This document shows, piece by piece, positions 24,343 through 32,332 of a stretch of 64,000 nt of DNA. The notes below the pieces were generated by a model. The model saw nothing but the letters and a program-made list of their open reading frames with translations. It searched no databases and was not told the origin of the DNA. A program made the translations under genes and the position numbers. Position 1 is the first letter of the stretch. Each line of letters starts with the position of its first letter. Source of the stretch: Streptomyces sp. Ru62 (lineage in GTDB: Bacteria; Actinomycetota; Actinomycetes; Streptomycetales; Streptomycetaceae); NCBI RefSeq assembly GCF_002920615.1, contig NZ_PQSU01000015.1, positions 62,001 to 126,000 on the forward strand, read 5' to 3'.

Positions 24343-24834
24343 ATGCCCTCGGACGCGGTGCTCCACCAGGCGGCGGCGCTGTGCCTGACCTACCCGGACG
24401 ACGGCCTGGTCGCCCGGCTGCCGCTGCTGCGCGAGGCCGCCCCGCCGCTGCGGGCGTTCACCGACCACGCGGCCGTCACCCCGCGGCGGGAGCTGGCCGC
24501 GCACTATGTGCGGGTCTTCGACGTCGGGAACCGGCACAGCCTGTACCTGAGCCGGTGGCACGACGACGGCACCCGGCGCGGGACGTCCCTGGTGCGCTTC
24601 CAGGACCTCTACCGCCGGCACGGCCTGGAGTGCAGCGGCGAGGAGCTGCCGGACTTCCTGCCGGCGGTGCTGGAGTTCACCGCGCGGACCGGCGACACCA
24701 GCCTGCTGACCGAGTACCGCGACGGCCTGGAGCGGCTGCGTACGCGGTTGACCGACTACGGCACGCCGTACGCGGACGTCCTGGACGCTGTCTGCGCCAC
24801 CCTGCCGGCCGCACCCACCGCAACCCCGCCATGA
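24343..24834 (+). CDS. NarJ-like molybdoenzyme chaperone, orphan
   Basis: 163 residues. NarJ/TorD-type chaperones insert the molybdenum cofactor into nitrate reductase alpha subunits. Family features visible are LCLTYPDDGLVARLPLL at the N-terminus, the central HYVRVFDVGNRHSLYLSR and the region DLYRRHGLEC...ELPDFLP. The ATG follows GAAGGAGG. In actinomycetes narJ normally sits in narGHJI; here no narG, narH or narI lies within the window, so its partner is elsewhere or it serves another oxidoreductase. Cytosolic. Confidence 0.85.
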   Translation: MPSDAVLHQAAALCLTYPDDGLVARLPLLREAAPPLRAFTDHAAVTPRRELAAHYVRVFDVGNRHSLYLSRWHDDGTRRGTSLVRFQDLYRRHGLECSGEELPDFLPAVLEFTARTGDTSLLTEYRDGLERLRTRLTDYGTPYADVLDAVCATLPAAPTATPP

Positions 24835-24882
24835 CCGTGCACCCCGGCCGGGCGGCCGGGGTGCACCGACTGCCGGCGGGCG

Positions 24883-25308
24883 TCAGACCAGCTCGGCCGT
24901 CAGGGTGATCGTCGTACCGGTCAGGGCCTGGCTGACCGGGCAGTTCTTCTTGGCGTCCTCGGCGGCGGACCGGAAGCCGTCCGCGTCCAGGCCGGGCACC
25001 TCGCCGCGCACGGTGAGGTGGATGCCGGTGATGCCCTCGCCGGGCTGGAAGGTGACGTCGGCGTTGGTCTCCAGCCGGGTGGGCGGGGTGCCGGCGCCGG
25101 CCAGGGCGTGCGAGAGGGCCATGGAGAAGCAGCTGGAGTGGGCGGCGGCGATCAGCTCCTCGGGGCTGGTCCTGCCGTTCGCGTCCTGGGCGCGCGAAGC
25201 CCACGTGACCGGCTGCTGGCCGATGCCGGAGGAGTCGAAGGTGACGATGCCGTTGCCTTCGAGCAGGTTGCCTTCCCAGACGGTGTGCGCGGTGCGCGTG
25301 GTTGCCAC
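24883..25308 (-). CDS. OsmC-family peroxiredoxin
   Basis: 141 residues. The two redox cysteines of the family are C60 (AAHSSCFSMALS) and C123 (KKNCPVSQAL). The enzyme reduces organic hydroperoxides and is usually stress-induced. The start is the GTG at 25308, preceded by AAAGGAAG; the longer frame to 27726 is antisense reading of other genes. It is convergent with narJ and separated by 173 bp from the upstream phosphodiesterase. Confidence 0.92.
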   Translation of the reverse strand: MATTRTAHTVWEGNLLEGNGIVTFDSSGIGQQPVTWASRAQDANGRTSPEELIAAAHSSCFSMALSHALAGAGTPPTRLETNADVTFQPGEGITGIHLTVRGEVPGLDADGFRSAAEDAKKNCPVSQALTGTTITLTAELV

Positions 25309-25481
25309 GATGCTTCCTTTCGCGAGTGTCGCGGTTCCGGGGTTCCCGGATGTCCCTATCCGATCACATCCGGGCTCGTCGCACTCCGCAGACCGGCCCA
25401 CGGGCCGTGAACGGCAGGTGACGTCCCCGCGCGATCGGACAGGCGTGCTCCCCGCGGCGGCGGTGCGGGCGCGGCCGGATC

Positions 25482-27638
25482 TCAGGCGGCCCGCTCCTCC
25501 TCCACGTCCGGGGTGAGCGGTACCTGGGGCCCGTCCAGCTCGCTCAGCCAGCGGCGCAGCACATGGTGGACGTGCTCGGCGCCGGTCAGTTCCTCCCCGT
25601 CCCCGGCCGGTGCGGACAGCTCGTGCGGGGAGAGCAGGAACGGGTGGGACTGGGCGCCGCCGAGGCCGCCGTGCGAGCCGATCTGTTCCTCGAAGGCGAG
25701 GACCTCGCCGTCGGCGGGGTCGTAGGCGGAGTTCACCATGATGTCGGCGGTGTGCGGGAAGGAGTGGGTGCGGCGGACGGCGTCGGCGGCGCCGGGGCCG
25801 AAGCGGGCCAGCGGGCCGGGCTCGTCGTCCAGCTCGGCCAGGGGGATCTCGGCACCGTAGGCACCGAGGACGACGCCGTCGTGCTCCTCGCTGCGCACCA
25901 GGAGGAAGCCGATGCCGGGGTGGTTGGCGAGGGTGGTGAGCAGGGCGGGGTGGCGGGCGTCGATCTCCTCCTTGGTCATGCGGTGCGGGACGTCCGGGAA
26001 GGAGATGAGGCCGAGGTTGCCGGAGGCCAGCACGATCGGCTCGGAGCGGCGGGAGGGGCGGTGGTGCTCGCCCTTCTCTTCCACCGGGCGGCGCAGGGCG
26101 GCGCGGACGGCGGCGCGGGCCTCGGCGCCGCTGCGGGTGCGCTGGGCCCGGCGCGGGACGGGCAGTCCGCAGCCGGCCCGGACCAGGTCGCCGAGGGTGA
26201 GGCCGTAGCGGGCGTGGAACGTCTCGCCGGGGCTCTGCCCGTGATCGGAGAGGACGACGATCCGGTAGGGGCGCGGGGCGTGTTCGGCGACCCGTTCGAG
26301 GAGGGCGAGGGAGCGGTCGAGGCGTTGCAGGACCTTCTCGGCGTCGCGGCTGCGCGGGCCGGAGTGGTGGGCGACCTCGTCGTAGGCGACGAGGTCGGCG
26401 TAGACGGCGGTGCGGCCGGCGAGCATGTCGCCCATGACCGCGGCGACGACGACGTCCCGTTCGACGACGGTGGCGAAGGCGCGGACGAACGGGTAGAGGC
26501 CGCCCCGGCCGACGCGCGGGCGCTGTCCGCGCAGCCGGGCGCGGGTGGACTGGCCGATCTCGCGGCCCACCTCGGCGACGAACGACAGTGCGGTGCGGAC
26601 GGCGCCCGCCGGGTCGCGGAAGTAGGCGAAGTACCCGGCGCGGGAACGGTTCCCCGGGCCGCGGCGGCGGGTGGCGATCGACAGGACGAGGGCCTGCTCG
26701 CCGGCGCCGCCGCTGAACAGGTTGCCCCGGCTGGCGCCGTCGACGGTGAGCAGTCCGCCGTCGCCGGTGTGCCGTATGGCCCGGCGTTGCAGTTCGGCGG
26801 CGCTCGTCGGCCGGTTGCAGACCATCACCTCGCCCCGTTCCTTCTCGTACCAGCGGAACGCCGGCACGTCGAAGGTGCTGCCGTGCAGGATGCCGAGCTG
26901 GCTGGCGCCGGTCTGGCTGGACCAGTCGGTGCGCCAGGGCGTGAGGCGGTGGGTGGGCCGGGCGCGGCCGGCCGCCGGTCGCGGGGTGCCGGCCGCCGGT
27001 GGTGTGCGCTCGCTCCCGCTCGCCGGCCGTACGCCGTCGCCGCCGGACAGCCAGCGGCCCACCGTCGGCATCAGCCCCTTGCGGACCGCGTCGACCAGGA
27101 CGTCGTGGCCGACGCCGTCGAGCTGCACGCACAGCAGTCCGGGCGCGGTGGGGCAGGACGGATGGTCCCGGCGGCCGCGGGTGGCCAGGCGGTGCAGGCG
27201 GCGCCGGTAGGTCTCGTCGTCGCGCACGGCGAGGGCCGCGCCGGTGGCGGAGGCGACGGCGGACATCACGGCGGCCACGATGACGGCGGTCTCGGGCGCG
27301 GCCTCGCCGCGCCCGGAGGGGTTGATGCGCAGGGCGACCAGCAGCAGGGAGCCGTTGAGGAAGAAGACCAGCAGGCCGAGGACGAGGGCGGGGACGAGCA
27401 GCAACAGGCGGACCAGGAGCGGCCAGACCACGGCCGAGAGGATGCCGAAGGCGCCGGCACCGCAGGCGGCGGCCACGGCGATGCGGGTGGCGCTGTCGCC
27501 GTCGGCGGACTGGAGCTGGAAGTCGGGCAGGATCGCCGCGAGGACCAGCATGGTGACCGTGGAGACCGCCCATACGGCGACGCTCCGCCCGACCTGACTG
27601 GCGATCCGTCGCCACCGCACCCCGCGCACGCCCCGCAC
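25482..27638 (-). CDS. Membrane-anchored type I phosphodiesterase/alkaline-phosphatase-fold protein
   Basis: 718 residues. The first 140 residues hold about four membrane segments (roughly 20-40, 52-75, 78-104, 117-137). The C-terminal part is an alkaline-phosphatase-superfamily domain: LLCVQLDGVGHDVL near 165 (metal Asp), a candidate nucleophile region SQTGASQLGILHG, and VLSDHGQSPGETFH (metal Asp-His). It probably cleaves a phosphodiester or phosphoryl-lipid substrate. The start is uncertain: GTG at 27638 or, with better spacing to GTGAGG, GTG at 27629. Transcribed alone as far as can be seen. Confidence 0.82.
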   Translation of the reverse strand: MRGVRGVRWRRIASQVGRSVAVWAVSTVTMLVLAAILPDFQLQSADGDSATRIAVAAACGAGAFGILSAVVWPLLVRLLLLVPALVLGLLVFFLNGSLLLVALRINPSGRGEAAPETAVIVAAVMSAVASATGAALAVRDDETYRRRLHRLATRGRRDHPSCPTAPGLLCVQLDGVGHDVLVDAVRKGLMPTVGRWLSGGDGVRPASGSERTPPAAGTPRPAAGRARPTHRLTPWRTDWSSQTGASQLGILHGSTFDVPAFRWYEKERGEVMVCNRPTSAAELQRRAIRHTGDGGLLTVDGASRGNLFSGGAGEQALVLSIATRRRGPGNRSRAGYFAYFRDPAGAVRTALSFVAEVGREIGQSTRARLRGQRPRVGRGGLYPFVRAFATVVERDVVVAAVMGDMLAGRTAVYADLVAYDEVAHHSGPRSRDAEKVLQRLDRSLALLERVAEHAPRPYRIVVLSDHGQSPGETFHARYGLTLGDLVRAGCGLPVPRRAQRTRSGAEARAAVRAALRRPVEEKGEHHRPSRRSEPIVLASGNLGLISFPDVPHRMTKEEIDARHPALLTTLANHPGIGFLLVRSEEHDGVVLGAYGAEIPLAELDDEPGPLARFGPGAADAVRRTHSFPHTADIMVNSAYDPADGEVLAFEEQIGSHGGLGGAQSHPFLLSPHELSAPAGDGEELTGAEHVHHVLRRWLSELDGPQVPLTPDVEEERAA

Positions 27639-27783
27639 ACCTCACGTCCCGGCCCTCCCCCACCCGGTGGCCGGGGGGGCCTCCTCTCGCTTCACCGGCC
27701 CGATCGGGCCGGCTCCACCTTGTCACACGCGCGGGCGTCCGCCCGGACGGGCCGTCGGACAGGGGACGCGGACGGGGGCCGGG

Positions 27784-28215
27784 TCACCGCCCGTCGTAGC
27801 CGGCCGTCGGCATCGACAGCCGGCGGTGCACCCGGGCCTTCATCTGCGCGTCGTACGCCGGCTCGGCCCGCCCCACCGTCTCCACGCGCACGCCCCGGCG
27901 CGCGCACTCGGCGGTGAACTCCTCCACCGACGACAGGGCTCGGCGCAGCACCCGGAGGCTGGGCGCGACGAACACGTCCACCCCGGGACGCACCCCGTCC
28001 CAGAGCGCGCAGTGGTCGAAACGCAGCCCGCCGACGAGAAGTTCCCGGGCGATCACGTAGCCGCGCTCGGCGGCCCAGCGGGCGCACATCGCGTGCTGGC
28101 TGCGCGAGTCCACCAGGAAGGGGTCGGCCTCCAGCTCCTCCAGGGGTGTGAGGCTGGCGATGGCGGTGACCCGCACGGTCGTGAGCGCCCCGAAGGCACC
28201 CCGCGGCTGTCCCAT
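27784..28215 (-). CDS. Serine-recombinase-like small protein, probably catalytically inactive
   Basis: 143 residues. The order VRVTAIASLTP, SQHAMCARWAAERGYV, GVDVFVAPSLRVLRRAL, FTAECARRGVRVETV follows the N-terminal resolvase fold, with its helix of R-Q-x-x-x-C-x-x-W and the D-x-x-F-V-A-P strand. The nucleophilic serine motif (Y-x-R-V-S) reads VRVTAIAS, and there is no DNA-binding helix-turn-helix or long recombinase domain. The ATG at 28215 follows GGAGGTGAGG. It is divergent from the MBL-fold gene. Function unknown; the fold assignment is by eye. Confidence 0.55.
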   Translation of the reverse strand: MGQPRGAFGALTTVRVTAIASLTPLEELEADPFLVDSRSQHAMCARWAAERGYVIARELLVGGLRFDHCALWDGVRPGVDVFVAPSLRVLRRALSSVEEFTAECARRGVRVETVGRAEPAYDAQMKARVHRRLSMPTAGYDGR

Positions 28216-28247
28216 GGCGTCCCCCTCACCTCCGGGTTTCGCCGCCG

Positions 28248-28269
28248 ACCCTACTCCTGCCCGTAGGCT
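28248..28269. promoter_or_regulatory. Back-to-back -10 elements of a divergent promoter
   Basis: TAGGGT on the minus strand (28248-28253) precedes the resolvase-like gene, and TAGGCT on the plus strand (28264-28269) precedes the MBL-fold gene. The predicted plus-strand start lies about 23 nt before the GTG at 28300. Confidence 0.45.
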
Positions 28270-28299
28270 TCGGGGAGTCGCGTGAAGGAGGCGAAGAAG

Positions 28300-29073
28300 G
28301 TGCCGGTGGAGATCACGTGGTGGGGTCACGCCACCTGTGCGCTGGAGGATGCGAACGTACGCCTGCTGACCGACCCCCTGTTCGCCCGCCGGCTGGCGCA
28401 CCTGCGACGCCGCCGGGGTGACGTGCCGCCCCCCGAGGCGCGCCGCGCGGACGTGGCGCTGGTCTCCCACCTGCACGCCGACCATCTGCACCTGCCGTCG
28501 CTCGCCGGCCTCGACCCGGGCACGCGCCTGCTCGTGCCCCGGGGCGCACCACGGGCGGTACCCGGTCTGCGCCGGCTGCGACGGCTACGGATCACCGAGG
28601 TGGTTCCCGGGGACGAGGTGCGGATCGGCGAGCTGCTGGTGCGTGTGGTTCCGGCCCTGCACGACGGGCGGCGGCTGCCGGTGGGCCCGCACCGCTCGCC
28701 CGCGCTGGGCTACGTCATCGAGGGCGAGGCGCGCACGTACTTCGCCGGGGACACCGGGCTGTTCGACGACATGGCCGAGCGGGTGGGGCCGGTGGACGTG
28801 GCGCTGCTGCCGGTGGGCGGCTGGGGGCCGTATCTCGGGGAGGGCCATCTGGACGCGGGCCGCGCGGCACGCGCGCTGGCCCGGCTGGCGCCGCGGATCG
28901 CGGTGCCGGTGCACTACGGCACGTACTGGCCGATCGGCATGGACGCGGTGCGCCCGCACGAGTTCCACGCGCCGGGCGACGAGTTCGTGCGGCTGGCGGC
29001 GGTGGCCGCGCCGGGGGTGGCGGTGCACAAGCTGGGGCACGGGGAGAGCGTGCGGCTGGAGGTCGCGCGGTGA
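28300..29073 (+). CDS. Metallo-beta-lactamase-fold hydrolase
   Basis: 257 residues. The metal site is complete: H57-x-H59-x-D61-H62 (SHLHADHL), AGDTG near 152 and a late HYGTYWP. The enzyme class is broad (UlaG/NAPE-PLD-like lactonases or phosphodiesterases). The start is placed at the GTG at 28300 because AAGGAGG lies 8 nt before it; the GTG at 28282 lies too close to the predicted transcript start. Its stop overlaps the DedA gene as GTGA, so both are translated together. Confidence 0.87.
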   Translation: MPVEITWWGHATCALEDANVRLLTDPLFARRLAHLRRRRGDVPPPEARRADVALVSHLHADHLHLPSLAGLDPGTRLLVPRGAPRAVPGLRRLRRLRITEVVPGDEVRIGELLVRVVPALHDGRRLPVGPHRSPALGYVIEGEARTYFAGDTGLFDDMAERVGPVDVALLPVGGWGPYLGEGHLDAGRAARALARLAPRIAVPVHYGTYWPIGMDAVRPHEFHAPGDEFVRLAAVAAPGVAVHKLGHGESVRLEVAR

Positions 29074-29690
29074 CCTGGCTCGCCGACGCGTCGCGGGCGG
29101 TGACGCCCGGGTCGACGCAGCAAGTGATGGGCTATCCCTCGCTGTTCCTGCTCGTGCTGATCGGAGCGCTGGTGCCGGTCGTACCGACGGGCGCGCTGGT
29201 GAGTTCCGCGGCGGTGGTGGCGTTCCATCAGACGGCGCCGCTGTCGCTGGCGTTGGTGTTCGGGACGGCGTCGCTGGCCGCGTTCCTGGGGGACGCGGCG
29301 CTGTACTGGCTGGGGCGGCGCGGGATGCGGTCGAAGAACGGGTCGCGGTGGCTGGAGGCGATACGGTCGCGGGCGCCGGAGGAACGGCTCGCGCAGGCGC
29401 GCCAGAAGCTGGCCGAGCACGGGGTGGCGGTGCTGGTGCTGTCCCGGCTCGTGCCCGCCGGGCGGATACCGGTGATGCTGGCCTGTCTGATGGCGGAGTG
29501 GCCGCTGAGGCGGTTCGCGCGGGGCAATCTGCCCGCCTGTCTCGCCTGGGCGGCCACGTACCAGGTGATCGGGATACTGGGGGGTTCCCTGTTCGCCGAG
29601 CCGTGGGAGGGGGTCGTCGTGGCGGTGGTCCTGACGGTCCTGATCAGCGCGGCGCCCGGCCTGTGGCGGCGGGTCCGGGCTGCCGGGTGA
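29070..29690 (+). CDS. DedA-family membrane protein
   Basis: 206 residues with four or five membrane segments. The DedA/SNARE-associated core shows as GDAALYWLGRRG near 72 and SRLVPAGRIPVMLACLMAE near 128, the arginine/glycine motif associated with lipid transport. DedA proteins flip undecaprenyl phosphate or phosphatidylethanolamine in other bacteria. It is translationally coupled to the MBL-fold hydrolase, which suggests a lipid-related substrate for the pair. Confidence 0.87.
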   Translation: MTWLADASRAVTPGSTQQVMGYPSLFLLVLIGALVPVVPTGALVSSAAVVAFHQTAPLSLALVFGTASLAAFLGDAALYWLGRRGMRSKNGSRWLEAIRSRAPEERLAQARQKLAEHGVAVLVLSRLVPAGRIPVMLACLMAEWPLRRFARGNLPACLAWAATYQVIGILGGSLFAEPWEGVVVAVVLTVLISAAPGLWRRVRAAG

Positions 29691-29710
29691 GGGCGCGCCG
29701 GGACGCGGCG

Positions 29711-30781
29711 TCAGTCCAGCACTCCTGAGGCGCCGACCGGCAGGTCCCACAGGTCCTCGCGCTGAAGCCCCGCCTTCTCCCAGGCCGTCCGCACTCTGGT
29801 GAGGGGCTCCAGGACCGGTTCCGCGGAGAGGACGAACGTGGCCCAGTGCATGGGGGCCATGCGGCGGGCGCCGAGGTCGAGGGTGGCCTGGACCGCTTCC
29901 TCGGGGTCGCAGTGGACGTCGCTGAGCCACCAGCGGGGGTCGTAGGCGCCGATGGGCATCAAGGCGAGGTCGATGCCGGGGTAGCGGCGGCCGATGCGGG
30001 AGAACCAGTGGCCGTAACCGGTGTCGCCGGCGAAGTAGAGGCGCTGTCCGTCGGAGTCGGTCAGGACCCAGCCGCCCCACAGGCTGTGGCAGGTGTCGGT
30101 GAGGGTGCGCTTGGACCAGTGGTGGGCGGGGACGAAGTCGAAGCGGACGCCGGAGAGTTCGGCGCCCTCCCACCAGTCGAGTTCGGTGACGCGGGTGAAC
30201 CGGCGGCGGCGGAACCAGCGGCCGAGGCCGGCGGGCGCGAAGACCGGGGTGTCGCGCGGGAGTCGGCGCAGGGTGGGCGCGTCCAGGTGGTCGTAGTGGT
30301 TGTGGCTGATGACGACGGCGTCGACGCGGGGCAGGCTCTCCCAGGGCACGCCCACGGGGGTGATGCGGGCCGGGGTGCCGAGTATGCGGCGGGACCAGAC
30401 GGGGTCGGTGAGGACGGTCAGGCCGCCGATGCGGACGATCCAGCTGGCGTGTCCCGCCCAGGTGACGGCGAGGGTGCGGGTGTCGACGCGGGGCAGCGGG
30501 GCCGGTGCGTAGGGCAGACGCGGGATGTCGGCCAGGCCTTCGGGTCCGGGGCGCACGGCGCCTTCGCGCGCGAAGCGGGCCATGGCCTTCAGACCGGGCA
30601 GCGGGGCGGTGAGCCGGTCGTGGAACGTGCGGGGCCAGACCCGGTGTTCGCCCAGCGGGCGGGGCTCGGCCAGGGGCGGGAAAGGGGGCGCGGGGCGGGG
30701 TGGCGTGCCGGGTTCGCCGGCTGCCATGGTCGTCGTCGTGGCCGGGCCGGGGTCATGCGTCTGCTGCGTCTGCTGCGTCAT
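29711..30781 (-). CDS. Metallo-beta-lactamase-fold hydrolase (NAPE-PLD/UlaG-like)
   Basis: 356 residues. The metal-binding motif is SHNHYDHLD; AGDTGYG, HHWSKRT and the late HWATF complete the NAPE-PLD-like pattern. The family includes N-acyl-phosphatidylethanolamine phospholipase D and lactonases. The ATG at 30781 has GGGAG 8 nt upstream and overlaps the stop of the aminotransferase-like gene as ATGA, so the two are coupled. The N-terminal 60 residues are Pro-rich and may be a spacer. Confidence 0.88.
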   Translation of the reverse strand: MTQQTQQTHDPGPATTTTMAAGEPGTPPRPAPPFPPLAEPRPLGEHRVWPRTFHDRLTAPLPGLKAMARFAREGAVRPGPEGLADIPRLPYAPAPLPRVDTRTLAVTWAGHASWIVRIGGLTVLTDPVWSRRILGTPARITPVGVPWESLPRVDAVVISHNHYDHLDAPTLRRLPRDTPVFAPAGLGRWFRRRRFTRVTELDWWEGAELSGVRFDFVPAHHWSKRTLTDTCHSLWGGWVLTDSDGQRLYFAGDTGYGHWFSRIGRRYPGIDLALMPIGAYDPRWWLSDVHCDPEEAVQATLDLGARRMAPMHWATFVLSAEPVLEPLTRVRTAWEKAGLQREDLWDLPVGASGVLD

Positions 30782-32037
30782 CGAGGAGGCTCCCATCGCT
30801 GAGCGTCGTCGCGGAGATCGTCGAAAGCCGACCTCAAGGAGATCAACGCGCGTTGCACGTGTGGCAGTTCCAACGGTTCGGGGGACGTGAGGCATTCCGT
30901 GCGTTCCTCGTCCGTGACGCCCAGCAGGGGTCCGGTGGCGAGCCGGACGCGCAGCGCTCCGAGGTCGTCGCCGAAGCGGTGGCCGCCGGGCGCGGGCATG
31001 CCGAGCCGTGCGGTGAGGAGGTCCTCCAGTTCCTGGGCGTCGCCGACGCCCTGGGCGGCGAGCGGTTCACGCAGCGGGCCGAGGTCGACGTACAGGTGCC
31101 GGCCGGCCTGCGGGGGCCGGGCGAGCGCGCCGGCGGCGACCACGGCGGCGTGCGCGGCGGCGGCCACGCGCGCGTGCAGCCGTACGGTGGCCTCGCGGCG
31201 TTCGATGACGGGCGGGGGTTCGTCCAGGGCGTAGCCGGCGGCCGCCGCGACCGGTGCGGGGAGGCGGGCGCCGAGGGCGGTGAGGATGTCGAGCACGCGC
31301 GCGTGGAGGTGCCGTCCGCGGTCGGTGGCCGGGAAGCGGGCGACGGCGGCGGGCCAGCCGGGGGGCAGCAGGGCGCCGGCCAGGTCGGTGACGACGGTGA
31401 CCTGGTCGGGCCACATCTCGGCGGGGCTGAGCAGGACGGTGTCGTGCGGGGCGTGCAGGGTGTCCCGCCAGGTCTCGTCGCTGACCAGGTGCAGGCCCTC
31501 CGCGGTGGCGGCCTCGACGGTCTCGTGCAGCAGTTCGGGCGGGGTGACGGTGGCGGTGGGGTCGTCGGCGACGGACAGCACCAGCAGCCGGGGGTCACCG
31601 CCCTCGGCGCGGACCCGGCGGACGGTCTCCAGCAGGGCGTACGGGTCGGGGACCCCGCCGCCCTCGGCCGGGGTCGGCACATGGAAGGCGGGCCGGCCGA
31701 GGATGCGGGCGTACGGGGCCCACCAGGCGGGGCAGGGCCGGGGTACGAGGACGTCCGAACCGTCGCCGGCGAGCGCGGCGGTGAGGGCGAGCAGCAGGGC
31801 GGGGGCGCCGGGTCCGGCGGCCACCTGGTCGGGGACGCAGGGCAGGCCGCGCCGGGTCCAGTAGCCGCACGCCGCCTCCAGCAGGGCGGGGGCGCCGCCG
31901 ACGGGATGGGCGTCGGCGCGGCTCGCGGCGGCGGAGAGCACGGCGGACAGTTCGGGGAGCACGGGCAGGCCGTCGCCGGGGAGCGGCGGGCCGTAGCGGA
32001 CGGGGCCGTGGCCTTCTCCGGGGTCCGTCCGCCGCAT
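30778..32037 (-). CDS. PLP aminotransferase-fold protein without lysine
   Basis: 419 residues with the layout of fold type I aminotransferases: GAPALLLALTAAL near 77, VPRPCPAWWAPYARI near 98, the cofactor Asp in LHLVSDETWRD (D187), and the segment where S-x-x-K should follow. There the sequence is VVTDLAGALLPPGW, so the Schiff-base Lys is replaced by A220, and no lysine occurs in the whole protein. It cannot form the usual internal aldimine, so it is either a non-catalytic PLP-fold protein or works differently. The ATG at 32037 follows GGAGG. It is the first gene of a coupled pair with the MBL-fold hydrolase. Confidence 0.78.
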   Translation of the reverse strand: MRRTDPGEGHGPVRYGPPLPGDGLPVLPELSAVLSAAASRADAHPVGGAPALLEAACGYWTRRGLPCVPDQVAAGPGAPALLLALTAALAGDGSDVLVPRPCPAWWAPYARILGRPAFHVPTPAEGGGVPDPYALLETVRRVRAEGGDPRLLVLSVADDPTATVTPPELLHETVEAATAEGLHLVSDETWRDTLHAPHDTVLLSPAEMWPDQVTVVTDLAGALLPPGWPAAVARFPATDRGRHLHARVLDILTALGARLPAPVAAAAGYALDEPPPVIERREATVRLHARVAAAAHAAVVAAGALARPPQAGRHLYVDLGPLREPLAAQGVGDAQELEDLLTARLGMPAPGGHRFGDDLGALRVRLATGPLLGVTDEERTECLTSPEPLELPHVQRALISLRSAFDDLRDDAQRWEPPR

Positions 32038-32061
32038 GTCGCCTCCGCGCAGTCCGTGGTG

Positions 32062-32117
32062 CCGTCGTGCCGCCCGTTGCGGGCCGTCTGTCCGTCGTGC
32101 CGCCCGTTGCAGGCCGT
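32062..32117 (+). repeat. 26-bp direct repeat, two copies
   Basis: 32062-32087 and 32092-32117 are the same 26-bp unit with one mismatch, 30 bp apart. They lie in the gap upstream of the aminotransferase-like gene and could be regulatory or a chance tandem duplication. Confidence 0.8.
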
Positions 32118-32332
32118 GCTGTCCTCGTGGGCTGCTGTGCGTGCGCGTGTGCCGTGTGGGTCTCCGTCCTGTCCGGGCGGGTGTCCGTCTCGTCGTCCGT
32201 GTCGTGCCGTGTCGTGTGGTGTCCCGGGCCGGCTGTGCGGCGGGCGGTTGTGGTGAGGTCCCCCGGCGGTGTCCTCGGGAGGTGTGTACCCGCCGGACGG
32301 CGCTCCATGGGCGGCGCCGGAAGTTGCCCGGA

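Noticed and set aside
25309..27726. Single 947-codon minus-strand gene joining OsmC and the phosphodiesterase
   Set aside because: The frame is open by chance. OsmC has its own GTG and ribosome site, and the phosphodiesterase lies in another frame.
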